32,079 nt of DNA from a virus, in the IMG/VR virus record IMGVR_UViG_3300047386_000392, positions 1 to 32,079 of that record. The stretch is one strand, 5' to 3'. A program made the translations under genes and the position numbers. Every line of letters starts with the position of its first letter. Positions within the stretch are counted from its first letter, which is position 1. Of this stretch, positions 8,662-14,781 are shown piece after piece. The notes beneath the pieces are model-generated. The model was not told the origin of the DNA and made no database searches. It worked only from the letters and a program-made list of their open reading frames with translations.

Positions 8662-9209
8662 AACGTATTCTTTTTTTGCTGTACGTTACGACCGATGTGC
8701 ACCAGGGCGCCGACAACCTCAAGCTCGTCGGCTTCAAACCAACCTATGTTATCTATGGTGGGGTTCAGACAGGATAGCCAAACCCGATCGCCGGCTTGAA
8801 TGTCTGGGTGGGAGTAAAACATCGCCCAGTCTTTTTCAAAGCGGAATAAGTAGTAACCCTCAATTCGCGGATCGGTTTGATCTTTATCAAAAAATAAACT
8901 GTCACCCTTTTGAGCGAAGGGCTCATTCCGACTAGAATTGCACGCAACACGCGCCAGGTTTGTCCACCCCATCATAAACCCTCGATCGTACTGAAACATT
9001 TCTGCGCTTTCTAAGTCTTCGACCTGACAGCGGGGATTTTGCGCGTTTGTCGTTTGTCCAAACGCCTGTTTGATTTTAAACATCGTTTTTGCCTGGGGAA
9101 CGACATCAAAATTTTCAACACGCGATAAAACCGCTGGAGCAATCCCAGTTAGCTCAGCCAACTGAGCCTGGGTCATGCCTCTTTTTTCGCGTTCTTTCTT
9201 TACATCCAT
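8658..9209 (-). CDS. CI-like phage repressor (XRE HTH plus S24-like C-terminal domain)
   Basis: 183 residues. Residues 10-33 (GMTQAQLAELTGIAPAVLSR) are a clear XRE-type helix-turn-helix. From about 85 to 175 the sequence follows the LexA/CI C-terminal fold: SSRNEP, then KGDSLFFDKD, IEGYYLFRF, LNP and DELEVVGALVHIGR. The position expected to hold the catalytic Lys appears to be Phe131, so self-cleavage may be lost. AGGGG precedes the ATG at good spacing. It diverges from integrase and probably maintains lysogeny. A candidate promoter on this strand has TTGAAA and ATTAAA 17 bases apart (about 9234-9262 on the + coordinates). Confidence 0.85.
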   Translation of the reverse strand: MDVKKEREKRGMTQAQLAELTGIAPAVLSRVENFDVVPQAKTMFKIKQAFGQTTNAQNPRCQVEDLESAEMFQYDRGFMMGWTNLARVACNSSRNEPFAQKGDSLFFDKDQTDPRIEGYYLFRFEKDWAMFYSHPDIQAGDRVWLSCLNPTIDNIGWFEADELEVVGALVHIGRNVQQKKNTF

Positions 9210-9488
9210 GACTTTCCCCTGCGGAAACTTTACTTTAATTGACGTTATTCTCAGAGTTTCAAAAATAAGTCCAGAAAAACCTCTATTTTTTTGAAAATTT
9301 TTCTTTTAAGTAATTGAAATCATTTAATAACTATATAATCAGCGATGCTGTAGGGTTAATTTTAAACTATTGTTTTTAAACAATTAAATAAAAATAACGC
9401 CAATAGTTTCAATTGCAGTTTCAAAAAACAGCCTTGAAATACTTATCTGTACAGCCTATCTTCAGGTAAGTTACCAAGGGGGAAAGTT
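9210..9488. promoter_or_regulatory. Divergent control region between repressor and integrase, possible attP
   Basis: AT-rich, non-coding, 279 bases. Inverted repeats seen: AAACTATTG 9364-9372 with CAATAGTTT 9401-9409; a TTGTTT-TT-AAACAA palindrome 9370-9383; TTTCAA-N9-TTGAAA 9419-9439; and ACTTATCTG 9441-9449 with CAGGTAAGT 9463-9471 (one mismatch). AGTTTCAA occurs directly at 9255, 9405 and 9417. A TATAAT lies at 9334-9339 on the + strand without a good -35. These are candidate operators and integrase arm sites. Placement next to int makes this the likeliest attP region, but no core can be named without the host sequence. Confidence 0.6.
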
Positions 9489-10526
9489 ATGAAAGCTCGC
9501 AAGTTTAAAGGTCACGTTTTACCGCCATATGTTTATGTGAAAAAGAAGGATTATTTGTACTTCATAAAAGACGGCAATTTGTGCCCACTGCCAAACGATC
9601 CATCAACAACTGAATTTTATGAGTTGTACCTTGCTTGCTTAAAAGACGAAATTACGGGGAGCAAACAAACGATGGGCGAATTGTCGTTGGCTTATTTTGC
9701 GTCTGAAAAATACAAAAAGCTCGCCAGCAACACCGCCAGCGATTATCGTTCAAAAACAAAATGGCTGCTTGAGCGTTGCGAAAATATCCAGGTCAAAAAG
9801 ATTACGCGCAAAGATATCATTGCGCTGCGCGAGGCGCGCAAGGAACAGCCAGCGACCGCGAATAAAACGCTCGCCGTAATGAAGGTGCTGTTAGAATATG
9901 CGCTCGACTTGGGTTGGATAGATTTCAACCCTGCAAAAGATGTCGCTAAAGTAGAGACAACGACAGAGATGCGCGTGCCCTGGACGGACGAAGAAATCGC
10001 CGCGTTCCACGAGTATGCAGATCCACGCTGCTCATTGATCCTGGAGCTATGTCTAAACACCGGCCAGCGCCTCGATGACGTTCTGTCAATGCGCTGGTCA
10101 CAAGTAACAAACGATCCAATCGCCGGATATGGCATTGCCGTCGATCAGCAAAAGACCGGTGCCCATGTTTTCATCCCCTTTACCGATCGTCTCCAAGAAA
10201 TGATCCAGCGACTGAACAATCAAATCGATCAGCGCGGTTCAGATTACATTGTAGTAAATACTGCGCGCCCAAACGAAAAGCTGCACAAGACTTCTGTTCA
10301 GCTGCCGATGCGCAAGGTGCGCGATAAGATCGGCGTCAAAAAGACATTGCACGATCTGCGCCACACTTGCGCGCATCGCCTGGCTGAAGAGGGTCTTTCA
10401 GATGAATTGATCATGGCGATCACCGGTCACGGCTCAGCTGAGATGGTGCGCCACTACTGCAAGGCCGCTGCGCAGCGCCGGCGCGCCGGTGACGCGATCA
10501 AGGCTATGAATAAAAAAGCAGCCTAG
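9489..10526 (+). CDS. int: Tyrosine site-specific recombinase (integrase)
   Basis: 345 residues. Layout: an N-terminal arm-type segment (1-60), a SAM-like core-binding domain about 62-150 (TMGELSLAYF... NTASDYRSKTKWLLE... TANKTLAVMKVLLEYALDLGWIDFNPA), then the catalytic domain. Catalytic residues visible: Arg194 (TGQRLDDVL), Lys222 (QQKTGAHVFIPF), His288-x-x-Arg291 (HDLRHTCAHRL), His314 (ITGHGS) and Tyr323 (MVRHYCKAA). The set is complete, so the enzyme should be active in integrating and, with a directionality factor, excising the phage. Strong GGGGGAAAG ribosome site before the ATG. The stop overlaps the convergent small gene by three bases. Confidence 0.96.
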   Translation: MKARKFKGHVLPPYVYVKKKDYLYFIKDGNLCPLPNDPSTTEFYELYLACLKDEITGSKQTMGELSLAYFASEKYKKLASNTASDYRSKTKWLLERCENIQVKKITRKDIIALREARKEQPATANKTLAVMKVLLEYALDLGWIDFNPAKDVAKVETTTEMRVPWTDEEIAAFHEYADPRCSLILELCLNTGQRLDDVLSMRWSQVTNDPIAGYGIAVDQQKTGAHVFIPFTDRLQEMIQRLNNQIDQRGSDYIVVNTARPNEKLHKTSVQLPMRKVRDKIGVKKTLHDLRHTCAHRLAEEGLSDELIMAITGHGSAEMVRHYCKAAAQRRRAGDAIKAMNKKAA

Positions 10527-10687
10527 CTCCAATCGATAGAGCCGGCAGGGGCGTCATCACCGATGGCGCCCTTGTCTAGTACAAGCTCGATTTTCTTGCC
10601 GTCCAGGACAACCTTATAAACCGTGCGCCCATCCTTCTCTAGCAGCCGGATTGCATCGAGCGCCTTTTCGTTTGTCTTGATGTTCAT
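10523..10687 (-). CDS. Small hypothetical protein (54 aa), last gene of early operon
   Basis: Translates to MNIKTNEKALDAIRLLEKDG then RTVYKVVLDGKKIELVLDKG and a short acidic end. It looks like a real small alpha/beta protein: a helix followed by two beta strands. The ATG overlaps the upstream gene's stop as ATGA, and GAGG sits about 9 bases upstream. Its stop overlaps the integrase stop on the opposite strand. Position next to int and its size would allow an excisionase-type role, but no HTH or winged-helix signature is evident, so the function is left open. Confidence 0.7.
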   Translation of the reverse strand: MNIKTNEKALDAIRLLEKDGRTVYKVVLDGKKIELVLDKGAIGDDAPAGSIDWS

Positions 10688-10962
10688 TCTTCTGCCTCGA
10701 TCCGGCTTTTGTATCGGTACATCACCTCGATAACGCGCTTGCGGTTCATGCCCTTGAAGCTCATGCGCTTGATGATCTGCTCTGCATCCTTGCCCTGGCG
10801 CGCCATGTGAATGATCTCTTTGGTCGTATCGATCATCTCGCGCCCTCCCTGCTTAAAATAGCCTGGCGTGTTTTGCTTCAGCTTTTCAGATGTTCCATCA
10901 CGCTCACGCGCGCGCTGACGCTCGATCTTTGCAAGCTCCAACCACTTAATTGCTGCCGACAT
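10684..10962 (-). CDS. Small hypothetical early protein, basic
   Basis: 92 residues with many Arg/Lys (AKIERQRARERDGTSEKLKQ) and a C-terminal half (ARQGKDAEQIIKRMSFKGMN then RKRVIEVMYRYKSRIEAEE) that could form a helix-turn-helix-like pair, suggesting nucleic-acid binding. I do not recognise a family. AAGGAG lies 7 bases before the ATG, which directly follows the stop of the upstream gene. It is in the middle of the overlapping early operon and overlaps the next gene by four bases (ATGA). Confidence 0.75.
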   Translation of the reverse strand: MSAAIKWLELAKIERQRARERDGTSEKLKQNTPGYFKQGGREMIDTTKEIIHMARQGKDAEQIIKRMSFKGMNRKRVIEVMYRYKSRIEAEE

Positions 10963-11373
10963 TTAAAGCTCCTTTTTTTCGACTTCTCTTAATTTGGGAA
11001 GCCTGTATTTTTTGATGTGTCCTGGTCCGGTTGGAAGCCGCACCAGGCGCTTCTTTCTCACCAGGTCACCGATCGCCGCCTGGACCGATCGGTTGCTGAT
11101 CTTGGTTTCCAGGCTGATGTCGTGACAGCTGCAAACGCCAAGCTTTTTGACCGCATCCACGATGTTGTCTTGCTTGCCCCTGGCGCTCTCTGAAACGTGC
11201 CCTTCGGGATCGTCGTAGTAGACAGACATATTGCGGCGCATTCGGCTATTCTCAACATCGACCAAGGGGCGCAGCTGCTCAGCATACAGCTGCTCAATCA
11301 GCTTTGATCGGGTGCGCTTCAGCGCCTCGATCTGGTTGGTTAAAGAGAGTATCTCTTCCTTTGTGTGCGTCAT
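10963..11373 (-). CDS. Hypothetical early protein with N-terminal coiled coil and winged-helix-like C-terminus
   Basis: 136 residues from the chosen ATG (MTHTKEEILSLTNQIEALKR). A longer frame starts at 11421, but that N-terminus (SWTSSATLVCFASF) reads as antisense sequence of the neighbour. Residues 5-35 form a heptad-like coiled coil. Residues about 70-125 (DNIVDAVKKLGVCSCHDISL ETKISNRSVQAAIGDLVRKK RLVRL) look like a winged helix-turn-helix: helix, helix with SNRSVQAAI, then a basic wing. DNA binding is inferred. Its start overlaps the end of the upstream gene by 80 bases, which is unusually long, so the true start could be further in. Confidence 0.65.
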   Translation of the reverse strand: MTHTKEEILSLTNQIEALKRTRSKLIEQLYAEQLRPLVDVENSRMRRNMSVYYDDPEGHVSESARGKQDNIVDAVKKLGVCSCHDISLETKISNRSVQAAIGDLVRKKRLVRLPTGPGHIKKYRLPKLREVEKKEL

Positions 11374-11662
11374 CGTAAAGCTCGCAAAGCAGACAAGCGT
11401 AGCCGATGATGTCCACGACACTATCGCGCTTGTACTGATTGATCAGGCGGCTCAGCTTCAAGTCCATCATCATCAGACAGACTTCCCAGGGCTGAACCTG
11501 TCGGCCAAAAGTTTGGCTCCAACGCTCCGCAAGGCGCGTAAAATTCTCTAATCCCCCGTAATCTTTTTCGCGGTCACCGCAAATAAAATCCAAGGCTTCC
11601 AGGGCCGGCGCTACGCGCGCAGCCTTCTGCTCAAATCGATCAAACCCCGATTGTTCGGTCAT
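11294..11662 (-). CDS. DUF6378-like phage protein
   Basis: 122 residues. The core GDREKDYGGLENFTRLAERW ... WEVCLMMMDLKLSRLINQYK RDSVVDIIGYACLLCELYDD matches the pattern I know from DUF6378 proteins (GDR..DYG...NF..IA..W; M.LKLARL......DS.VDI.GYA.L), common in phage early regions and suggested to be related to MazG-like nucleotide hydrolases. The ATG at 11662 was chosen because GGAG sits 7 bases upstream, better than the in-frame ATG at 11689. It overlaps the upstream nuclease gene by 23 bases. Enzyme activity is not established. Confidence 0.75.
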   Translation of the reverse strand: MTEQSGFDRFEQKAARVAPALEALDFICGDREKDYGGLENFTRLAERWSQTFGRQVQPWEVCLMMMDLKLSRLINQYKRDSVVDIIGYACLLCELYDDAHKGRDTLFNQPDRGAEAHPIKAD

Positions 11663-12104
11663 AGATTTTCTCCAGCTGTCTCTTTTCATTCACGCGCGCC
11701 ATGATCTCGCGCACAATTTCTGCAAAGCCTTCCAGGTCGCTTTCCCAGATCGTTTCTTTGTGGAAATCTTCGTTGCCCATCGCATCAGCCAGCGCAGCTA
11801 AAGAGACAGCCACACGCACCGGTTTGCGGTCATATTGATAAACGACAGCCCAGTGCTTCTTTGCTTGGTCAGCGGCCTTCTGGGCCTGTCTGATCCATGC
11901 TGGCTGAGGGCCATTTCCTTTTGCGTATCGCTTGCATTCAACAATAAATGGGAACTCTGGATCTGAACAAATAACATCTCCCAAATCGCCCTGCCGATAT
12001 TGCTCGATATCTCTTTTAAATGTCATCGACATGCCAAAGAGAAGAGTGAAATCCTGGCATATCTTTCGCTCGAAAGTTTTGCCTTTTTTGTTCCCATCAA
12101 CCAT
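11640..12104 (-). CDS. PD-(D/E)XK nuclease, Holliday-junction-resolvase-like
   Basis: 154 residues. Motifs in order: GKTFERKICQDF with Glu12, GDLGDVI with Asp43, and FIVECKRY with Glu56 and Lys58, the E...D...ExK arrangement of PD-(D/E)XK nucleases. A following helix (AWIRQAQKAADQAKKHWAVV) and strand (YDRKPVRVAVSL) complete the core fold and resemble Hjc-like or phage resolvase-type enzymes. It may resolve branched DNA during replication or recombination. It starts inside the end of the upstream gene (8-base overlap) and overlaps the DUF6378-like gene downstream. Specificity cannot be told. Confidence 0.78.
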   Translation of the reverse strand: MVDGNKKGKTFERKICQDFTLLFGMSMTFKRDIEQYRQGDLGDVICSDPEFPFIVECKRYAKGNGPQPAWIRQAQKAADQAKKHWAVVYQYDRKPVRVAVSLAALADAMGNEDFHKETIWESDLEGFAEIVREIMARVNEKRQLEKIYDRTIGV

Positions 12105-12285
12105 TGGCCGGCTCCGGCCGCTTTAAGGGCCGTATGGTGTAGAGGGGCGCCAGGGATGGCATTGGGATAGCCACCCGCACACACTGCTCTGGAAGGCGCT
12201 GATATGCCTTGTTCTGATGCGCGTGTGACACACAATCATCAAAGCTGGCAAAAGTCAGCATTGCTACAAAAACAACGTCAGTCAT
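12097..12285 (-). CDS. Small hypothetical early protein (62 aa)
   Basis: The likely product starts MTDVVFVAMLTFASFDDCVS and contains AHQNKAYQRLPEQCVRVAIP. It looks like a strand-helix-strand mini-domain, with Cys residues that could be structural. A longer frame from 12360 exists, but the start at 12285 is supported by the ATGACTGA overlap with the Cys-rich gene upstream, the same junction used between the first two genes of this operon. I recall similar short proteins from other phage early regions but know no function. Confidence 0.7.
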   Translation of the reverse strand: MTDVVFVAMLTFASFDDCVSHAHQNKAYQRLPEQCVRVAIPMPSLAPLYTIRPLKRPEPANG

Positions 12286-12409
12286 CGTCACCATATCCCC
12301 CATAATCGCGCCAATCGCCGGCGTAATCCTCATCCTGGCACTCAGAGCAAACCTCGCCATCGTCGCAGCGAGCGCAGCCGTCAGCCTCTATCAGCCACCC
12401 GTCATCCAT
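12278..12409 (-). CDS. Cys4 (zinc-ribbon-like) acidic mini-protein, 43 aa
   Basis: Reads MDDGWLIEADGCARCDDGEV then CSECQDEDYAGDWRDYGGYG and DDD. Four cysteines in CxxC-x5-CxxC spacing (C12, C15, C21, C24) suggest a single zinc-binding knuckle; the rest is very acidic. A near-ideal GGAGGAG lies 9 bases upstream of the ATG. Its start overlaps the preceding coiled-coil gene by 19 bases, and its stop forms ATGACTGA with the next start. These points make it a real gene despite its size. An acidic zinc mini-protein could act as a DNA mimic or protein-binding inhibitor; this is a guess. Confidence 0.72.
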   Translation of the reverse strand: MDDGWLIEADGCARCDDGEVCSECQDEDYAGDWRDYGGYGDDD

Positions 12410-12600
12410 TTAATTTTCTCCTCCAACTCTAAGTTGTGAGCCATGACCTCAGACAGACTTTGGTTTAAGCGCCCATTTTCTAGGCGCTGACGTTTGATCT
12501 TTTTGCGCATGTCATTTGTACGGCCAAACATTTCGGTCAGCTGCTCGTTCTTTTTTGATAGCTCAGCCTGGAGCCGCTCGATCGTTTCCAAGTCAGTCAT
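12391..12600 (-). CDS. Small coiled-coil early protein
   Basis: 69 residues from the ATG at 12600: MTDLETIERLQAELSKKNEQ, then LTEMFGRTNDMRKKIKRQRL and heptad-spaced Leu through NLELEEKIKWM. Almost the whole chain is a predicted coiled coil. A longer frame starts at 12645, but the ATGACTGA overlap with the Cro-like gene supports 12600. No family recognised; possibly an oligomeric partner of another early protein. Confidence 0.72.
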   Translation of the reverse strand: MTDLETIERLQAELSKKNEQLTEMFGRTNDMRKKIKRQRLENGRLNQSLSEVMAHNLELEEKIKWMTGG

Positions 12601-12787
12601 CGCGCTGCATCCAATCTGCAAAGGTGACTGCGCCCTTCGTGACATCTTGGATGCGAACGATCGCGGATCTACTCGGCACTCGATCGCCAGAAAGCCAGCG
12701 GCTCACCGTGCCAGGTGCAAAGCCGGTTAGCTCCACAAAATCGCGTTGCCGGCTTTTCGATAAATCCAAATATTCTTTAAGCGTCAT
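12593..12787 (-). CDS. Cro-like helix-turn-helix regulator, first gene of the early operon
   Basis: 64 residues: MTLKEYLDLSKSRQRDFVEL then TGFAPGTVSRWLSGDRVPSR. Residues 12-36 form a clear XRE/Cro HTH (RQRDFVELTGFAPGTVSRWL), followed by SAIVRIQDVTKGAVTFADWM, the short C-terminal extension typical of Cro-type proteins. It lacks any C-terminal sensor domain. It is the promoter-proximal gene of the leftward early operon, just below a divergent region with matching palindromes, so autoregulation and antagonism of the CI-like repressor are likely. Confidence 0.82.
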   Translation of the reverse strand: MTLKEYLDLSKSRQRDFVELTGFAPGTVSRWLSGDRVPSRSAIVRIQDVTKGAVTFADWMQRDD

Positions 12788-12933
12788 GTGCCTGCTCTTT
12801 ATAAACTTTATCTTTTTGACACAACTTTGCGTGTCGTTTTTTGATTATTTGCCTCGATGGCAAAAATACACATTGACGACAAAAGGTCAACTAAGCTAAT
12901 GCTAAAGTTGTCAAAAAACAAAAGAGCAGAGAA
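12788..12933. promoter_or_regulatory. Divergent early promoter/operator region
   Basis: Between the Cro-like gene (-) and the first replication-side micropeptide (+). Leftward promoter: -35 TTGACC (complement of 12885-12890), 16-base spacer, -10 TATTTT (complement of 12863-12868). A rightward promoter could use TTGACG at 12873-12878 with GCTAAT at 12895-12900. The palindrome TTGAC-N8-GTCAA at 12873-12890 covers both -35 boxes. A second palindrome of the same 5-8-5 architecture, GACAC-N8-GTGTC, lies at 12818-12835 in the leftward leader. A further TTGACA on the - strand lies at 12909-12914. These are the best operator candidates for the CI-like and Cro-like proteins. Confidence 0.6.
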
Positions 12934-13020
12934 ATGAATAGAAAAACAATAATTAAAGATGCACTCGGCGCGTTGTCGATTTTTGGCAGTCTCTTTATCG
13001 CTTTGAGCATACTGACATGA
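12934..13020 (+). CDS. Single-pass membrane micropeptide (28 aa)
   Basis: Reads MNRKTIIKDALGALSIFGSL then FIALSILT. Basic N-terminus followed by one hydrophobic helix (about residues 11-28), so an N-in membrane peptide. The stop overlaps the next ATG as ATGA, and the gene is the first on the rightward transcript from the divergent promoter. The ribosome site is only a purine run (GAGCAGAGAA). Small size leaves doubt, but overlap, position and the clean membrane signature support it. Function unknown. Confidence 0.5.
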   Translation: MNRKTIIKDALGALSIFGSLFIALSILT

Positions 13021-13193
13021 GCGGCGAAATCGCAAAGCGCATCAAGCGCGTGGGCCAATTAATCCAGGAAAAAGTCAATCAAGAGGTTCAAAACAACCTT
13101 TTGCATGACGAATTGTTGATGCGCGCGTGCGAAGTTCAACAGCTGGCCGATATTCTTTTAGAACAGGCGAACACAAAAAATGAACGGCTTTGA
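13017..13193 (+). CDS. Small helical hypothetical protein (58 aa)
   Basis: Reads MSGEIAKRIKRVGQLIQEKV then NQEVQNNLLHDELLMRACEV and QQLADILLEQANTKNERL. Nearly all of it should be amphipathic helix. Four-base ATGA overlap with the micropeptide upstream and a 14-base overlap with the exonuclease gene downstream place it in the replication operon. No family recognised; a small accessory or anti-host protein is possible. Confidence 0.6.
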   Translation: MSGEIAKRIKRVGQLIQEKVNQEVQNNLLHDELLMRACEVQQLADILLEQANTKNERL

Positions 13194-13950
13194 AAAGTTT
13201 GGCATTGGCCATTTAAGCGCGTCTTCTATCAACCTGGCAAAGAACGCGCCCGATGTCTGGATGGCGCAAAAGCTTGCCAAGAAAAGATTTCCTGGTAGCC
13301 CCGCAATGACCAGGGGCATCGCAATTGAGGACGCTGTTGTTGCCGCGCTGGCAACTAACGTCACGGTTGAGCAAGCCATTGAGATGGGTCACGCGCGCTT
13401 CGACAAACAATATCCGATCGGCGACATTAAATCGACCAAGGAGCGCGCGACGATAGATCCATCAGTGCGGCTGAGCGTCGAGGCTCTGCAAGAATATGGC
13501 AAGCCTGACTTTGACCAGGCGAAGGCCGGATCTTTCGGCCAAGATAAAATCTCAATTGCGACACGCCTGAACGATGGCTCTGCGATTGAGGTGATTGGAT
13601 ATCTCGATCTTGTCTATGCGCAGCACGGCCTAGTCATTGATCTTAAAACCACCGGCCGTATGCCCAGCGTAATGAGCGCGGAGCATCAGTTACAGCGCGC
13701 AATTTATGCGCTCGCACGCGGCAACCAGGTCGTAAAGTTTTTATACGTTACGCCTAAGAAATTCTTGTTCCTGGAAGATGGCGATCCCACCACAATTTTA
13801 AAGACCGCCAAAGTCCAGATCCAGCGCCTCAATGACTTTCTGCTGACATGCGAAAGTGTTGAGCACGCGCTCGCAATCGTTCCGCACAATCCAGACAGCT
13901 TTTACTGGAACGGCGCGGAAGAAACCCGAAACGAACTGTTTAAAACATGA
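13180..13950 (+). CDS. RecB/Cas4-like PD-(D/E)XK exonuclease
   Basis: 256 residues. Motifs: TRGIAIEDAV with Glu50, EVIGYLDLV with Asp143, LVIDLKTTGR with Asp154 and Lys156, and HQLQRAIYAL (Gln170...Tyr176), which together are the E / D / DxK / QxxxY signature of the PD-(D/E)XK_1 (RecB nuclease, lambda-exo-like) family. The product likely degrades or processes double-stranded DNA ends for recombination or replication. The gene is followed 13 bases later by a candidate ssDNA-binding protein, a common pairing. No iron-sulphur Cys cluster of Cas4 type is visible. Confidence 0.85.
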   Translation: MNGFEKFGIGHLSASSINLAKNAPDVWMAQKLAKKRFPGSPAMTRGIAIEDAVVAALATNVTVEQAIEMGHARFDKQYPIGDIKSTKERATIDPSVRLSVEALQEYGKPDFDQAKAGSFGQDKISIATRLNDGSAIEVIGYLDLVYAQHGLVIDLKTTGRMPSVMSAEHQLQRAIYALARGNQVVKFLYVTPKKFLFLEDGDPTTILKTAKVQIQRLNDFLLTCESVEHALAIVPHNPDSFYWNGAEETRNELFKT

Positions 13951-13963
13951 AAGGGAAAAACAG

Positions 13964-14635
13964 ATGATTATCGATATGGGCAACAACTCTGGCTCCGGCA
14001 CCGACCTTTACTTTGGTTGGGCTCAAAAGCCAGGCATCAATTTTAACCACAGCCAGGTGTTTTACACCAACATGTCCGGCCAGCCAAAAGAGGTCGTTGA
14101 TGTCTCCCAGGGGCTTGTCCTGGACACGACTGAGCTACGCACGGGTTGGCAAGACAGTGATACAAACAAGTGGCAGTTTAACGCCTCAGTCTCGCAAATG
14201 GCGCCAAAGCCTGGCGAAAACTGGAAAAAAGGTTTTGCGATGCCCCTAGCAGTTGGTGCCGGCAAGGTCGCCATGTGGATGGCCAGCGGTGCAGCTGCCT
14301 GGGATATGATTGGTTACCTGGGACCACAATTGTCTCAGTGCCCAGAGGTCGGCCAAGTACCGCTGGTGATGTATGAGGGGCCAGCGGAAGGTCGCTATGA
14401 GAAATTTACCTGGGTCTATCCCAAGCTGAAGGTCCAAAGCTGGATGCCGCGTCCTGAGAGCCTCTCAGCGCGCACGGCGATTGACATGGGCACCCCTGCG
14501 CCTGTCAGCGCCATGCCAGCCCCACCAGCGCCTGGAATGATGCCACCGGCAACACCAGCCCAGGCACTGCCGCCTATGCCAGCGTCAACCCCACCAGCGC
14601 CAGCTGCGCCGGCATCAGGCACAACGTACTTCTAA
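13964..14635 (+). CDS. Candidate ssDNA-binding / recombination accessory protein
   Basis: 223 residues from the ATG at 13964, preceded by AAGGG at good spacing; a longer frame from 13856 would overlap the exonuclease and is unlikely. The first 165 residues are aromatic- and Gly-rich beta-type sequence (TDLYFGWAQKPGINFNHSQV, WQDSDTNKWQFNASV). The last 55 are a flexible Pro/Ala/Met tail (PAPVSAMPAPPAPGMMPPAT). A beta-barrel plus low-complexity tail between an exonuclease and a primase-helicase suggests a single-strand-binding protein, but no family motif proves it. Three strong hairpins follow the stop. Confidence 0.6.
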   Translation: MIIDMGNNSGSGTDLYFGWAQKPGINFNHSQVFYTNMSGQPKEVVDVSQGLVLDTTELRTGWQDSDTNKWQFNASVSQMAPKPGENWKKGFAMPLAVGAGKVAMWMASGAAAWDMIGYLGPQLSQCPEVGQVPLVMYEGPAEGRYEKFTWVYPKLKVQSWMPRPESLSARTAIDMGTPAPVSAMPAPPAPGMMPPATPAQALPPMPASTPPAPAAPASGTTYF

Positions 14636-14752
14636 TTTGCGCGCTTTCCTCCCTGTGCGCGCAAATGCGCCGCGCTGATTTTTGTAGGGTTTGATCAGCG
14701 CGGCTACTTGGCCGGTGGGCCTCATCTTTCTCCAATGACACTCCCACCGGCC
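14636..14752 (+). terminator. Three consecutive perfect hairpins
   Basis: Fills most of the 146-base gap after the candidate SSB gene. Hairpin 1: TTTGCGCGC 14636-14644 with GCGCGCAAA 14657-14665 (9 bp, 12-base loop). Hairpin 2: GCCGCGCTGAT 14669-14679 with ATCAGCGCGGC 14694-14704 (11 bp). Hairpin 3: GGCCGGTGGG 14710-14719 with CCCACCGGCC 14743-14752 (10 bp), followed by CTTTTAAAA. Hairpin 3 looks like an intrinsic terminator or attenuator that would lower primase-helicase expression relative to the abundant SSB candidate. Hairpins 1 and 2 lack U-tracts and may protect the upstream mRNA or form an origin structure. Confidence 0.75.
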
Positions 14753-14781
14753 CTTTTAAAAAATAAAAACGAGCAGAAGCG

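Noticed and set aside
12286-12360. Longer start for the 62-aa early protein
   Set aside because: Extension overlaps the Cys4 gene in another frame; the ATGACTGA junction supports 12285.
13856-13963. Longer start for the candidate ssDNA-binding gene
   Set aside because: Overlaps the exonuclease gene in another frame; ATG at 13964 has a good AAGGG site.
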